A stretch of 64,000 nucleotides of DNA from Shinella zoogloeoides. GTDB taxonomy: Bacteria > Pseudomonadota > Alphaproteobacteria > Rhizobiales > Rhizobiaceae. Of this stretch, positions 63,043 to 64,000 are shown one piece after another (position 1 is the stretch's first letter; every line of letters begins with the position of its first letter). The translations under genes and the position numbers were made by a program. The stretch lies in assembly GCF_003574625.1 (NCBI RefSeq), contig NZ_QNUJ01000005.1, forward strand, positions 248,001-312,000, read 5' to 3'. The notes beneath the pieces are model-generated. The model was not told the DNA's origin. It ran no database searches and saw nothing but the letters and a program-made list of their open reading frames with translations.

Positions 63043-63504
63043 ATGCGTCACGTCGATTTCTCCCCCCTCTACCGTTCCACCGTCGGTTTCGACCGTCTCT
63101 TCACCATGCTCGACAGCCTCGGCCAGCCGGACCAGAGCCAGAGCTATCCGCCCTACAATATCGAGCGCACCGGCGAAAACACCTATCGCATCACCATGGC
63201 GGTCGCCGGTTTCGACGAGAGCGAACTGTCGATCGAAGCGCGTGAACATGCGCTGACGGTCAAGGGCGAGAAGAAGGACGAAGCGTCCGAGGAAAGCCAG
63301 TATCTCTATCGCGGCATTGCCAAGCGCGCCTTCGAGCGCCGCTTCCAGCTCGCCGACCATGTGGAAGTGCGCGCCGCTTCGCTGAAGAACGGCCTGCTCC
63401 ACATCGATCTCCTTCGCGAGATCCCGGAAGCCGCCAAGCCGCGCCGTATCGAGATCGCTGCCGTCGCACGCGAAGCCAAGCAGATCGAAGCGCAGACCAA
63501 CTGA
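63043..63504 (+). CDS. Small heat-shock protein (Hsp20/IbpA family)
   Basis: The product is 153 aa from the ATG at 63043 with AAGGAGG upstream. The alpha-crystallin domain is visible: [40 protein letters not shown], the [23 protein letters not shown] segment and [14 protein letters not shown]. The N-terminal FDRLFTML is the IbpA-type motif. It binds unfolding proteins during heat stress and hands them to DnaK/ClpB. It has its own heat-shock promoter and a terminator. Confidence 0.93.
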   Translation: MRHVDFSPLYRSTVGFDRLFTMLDSLGQPDQSQSYPPYNIERTGENTYRITMAVAGFDESELSIEAREHALTVKGEKKDEASEESQYLYRGIAKRAFERRFQLADHVEVRAASLKNGLLHIDLLREIPEAAKPRRIEIAAVAREAKQIEAQTN

Positions 63505-63527
63505 GCGTTTCGTTCGGGAATGAAGAG

Positions 63528-63554
63528 GGCGGTGCCGCAAGGCACCGCCTTTTT
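63528..63554 (+). terminator. Rho-independent terminator of the small Hsp gene
   Basis: A perfect 9-bp stem (GGCGGTGCC 63528-63536 with GGCACCGCC 63541-63549) has a GCAA loop and is followed by TTTTT. It lies 24 bp after the stop. Confidence 0.9.
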
Positions 63555-63578
63555 GTTTGAGGGATTACCCTGCGTGAA

Positions 63579-64000
63579 TCACAGTGCCGAAAGGAAGCCG
63601 TCGACGTCCGTTTCCGTCGTCGCGAAGCTGGTGACGAGGCGGATGAGCGTTTCGTCGTCGCGCATCGTCGCCTTCAGGTCAGGGCCGGCCGGCCAGTCGT
63701 AGAAGACGGCGCCCTTTTCCTGCAGGGCCTTCATCGCGTCGTTCCGGATGATGGCGAAGAGTTCGTTCGAGCCCGTCGGCCAGGCGAGGCGTGCCTTTTC
63801 GGATGCGGCGAAGCCGCTCGCGAGGCGTGCGGCCATGGCGTTGGAATGGCGGGCGAGCTTCAGCCAGAGGTCGTCGCGGAAATAGGCGTCGAACTGGGCG
63901 GCGATGAAGCGCGACTTGGAGAAGAGCTGGGCCGAGCGCTTGCGCAGGAAATGCATCTGCTGGGCCTTGGCCGGGTCGAAGAGCACCAGCGCTTCCGCAC
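63579..64000 (-). CDS. Low-specificity L-threonine aldolase, C-terminal part
   Basis: The frame is open from the stop at 63579-63581 to the window edge, giving the last 140 residues. ALVLFDPAKAQQMHFLRKRS, FIAAQFDAYFRDDLWLKLARHSN and the C-terminal small domain (NELFAIIRNDAMKALQEKGAVFYDW) fit the PLP-dependent threonine aldolase family, which splits L-threonine or L-allo-threonine to glycine and acetaldehyde. The PLP lysine lies outside the window. It is convergent with the Hsp20 gene. Confidence 0.82.
   Translation of the reverse strand, partial: AEALVLFDPAKAQQMHFLRKRSAQLFSKSRFIAAQFDAYFRDDLWLKLARHSNAMAARLASGFAASEKARLAWPTGSNELFAIIRNDAMKALQEKGAVFYDWPAGPDLKATMRDDETLIRLVTSFATTETDVDGFLSAL

Overview
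The window is about 64 kb of GC-rich chromosomal DNA from an alphaproteobacterium, most likely a member of the Rhizobiaceae (Rhizobium, Agrobacterium, Sinorhizobium or Shinella relatives). The evidence is the glgP-glgB-glgC-glgA-pgm-glgX glycogen operon, the split pntA/pntA2/pntB transhydrogenase operon preceded by a tiny aa3-oxidase subunit IV gene, cpdR, a small-RNA locus with the architecture of rhizobial MmgR beside a hisN/suhB-type gene, the soxBDAG operon, and core genes such as rpsU, ilvD and tRNA-Val. I see no prophage, plasmid replication gene, CRISPR array or intact insertion sequence. Gene density is high and nearly all open frames antisense to the named genes are GC-rich shadows.

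Layout. 1-11.5 kb: the end of an unidentified gene, an outer-membrane beta-barrel gene diverging from a small secreted Gly/Asn-rich peptide gene, a leftward operon (His-rich COG0523 GTPase, WD40 protein, cysE), a creatininase-family gene, MarR and LacI regulators, a 2-hydroxyacid dehydrogenase, a probable AprI/Inh-type inhibitor, an HxlR/MFS divergent pair and a gamma-glutamyl-GABA hydrolase. 12-19 kb: a membrane GGDEF-EAL protein, an N-acyl amino acid synthase-like gene and the pnt operon. 18.8-21.6 kb: two tandem palindromic repeats, a lone small serine recombinase, a small membrane protein, a TPR lipoprotein and rpsU. 21.9-27.4 kb: the heterotetrameric sarcosine oxidase operon, interrupted by an unrecognised small membrane-protein gene. 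27.4-39.5 kb: a MaoC/GNAT pair and the six-gene glycogen operon. 39.7-47.8 kb: a TadG/vWA protein, then a transglutaminase / ATP-grasp-alpha-E / transglutaminase-DUF2126 peptide-modification cluster. 47.9-58.6 kb: VOC and DUF899 proteins, ilvD, a GntR regulator with two winged helices, a galactonate/uronate catabolic region (UxaA-type dehydratase, dgoR, dgoD), a tiny lipoprotein and a purine permease. 59-64 kb: tRNA-Val(GAC), cpdR, an N-formylglutamate amidohydrolase, an MmgR-like sRNA, hisN, an alpha/beta hydrolase, a second candidate sRNA, a heat-shock-promoted small Hsp with a thermometer-like leader, and the end of a threonine aldolase gene.

Main themes are carbon storage (glycogen operon; in Sinorhizobium MmgR is linked to PHB granules), one-carbon and amino-acid metabolism (sarcosine oxidase, cysE, ilvD, threonine aldolase), sugar-acid catabolism (dgo), redox balance (pnt) and signalling (c-di-GMP, CpdR, a possible acyl-amino-acid signal). 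The least-described items are the ATP-grasp/alpha-E/transglutaminase cluster, the intruding gene in the sox operon, the candidate sRNA near 62.7 kb, and the palindromic repeats beside the lone recombinase. All assignments come from reading the sequence; no database search was run.
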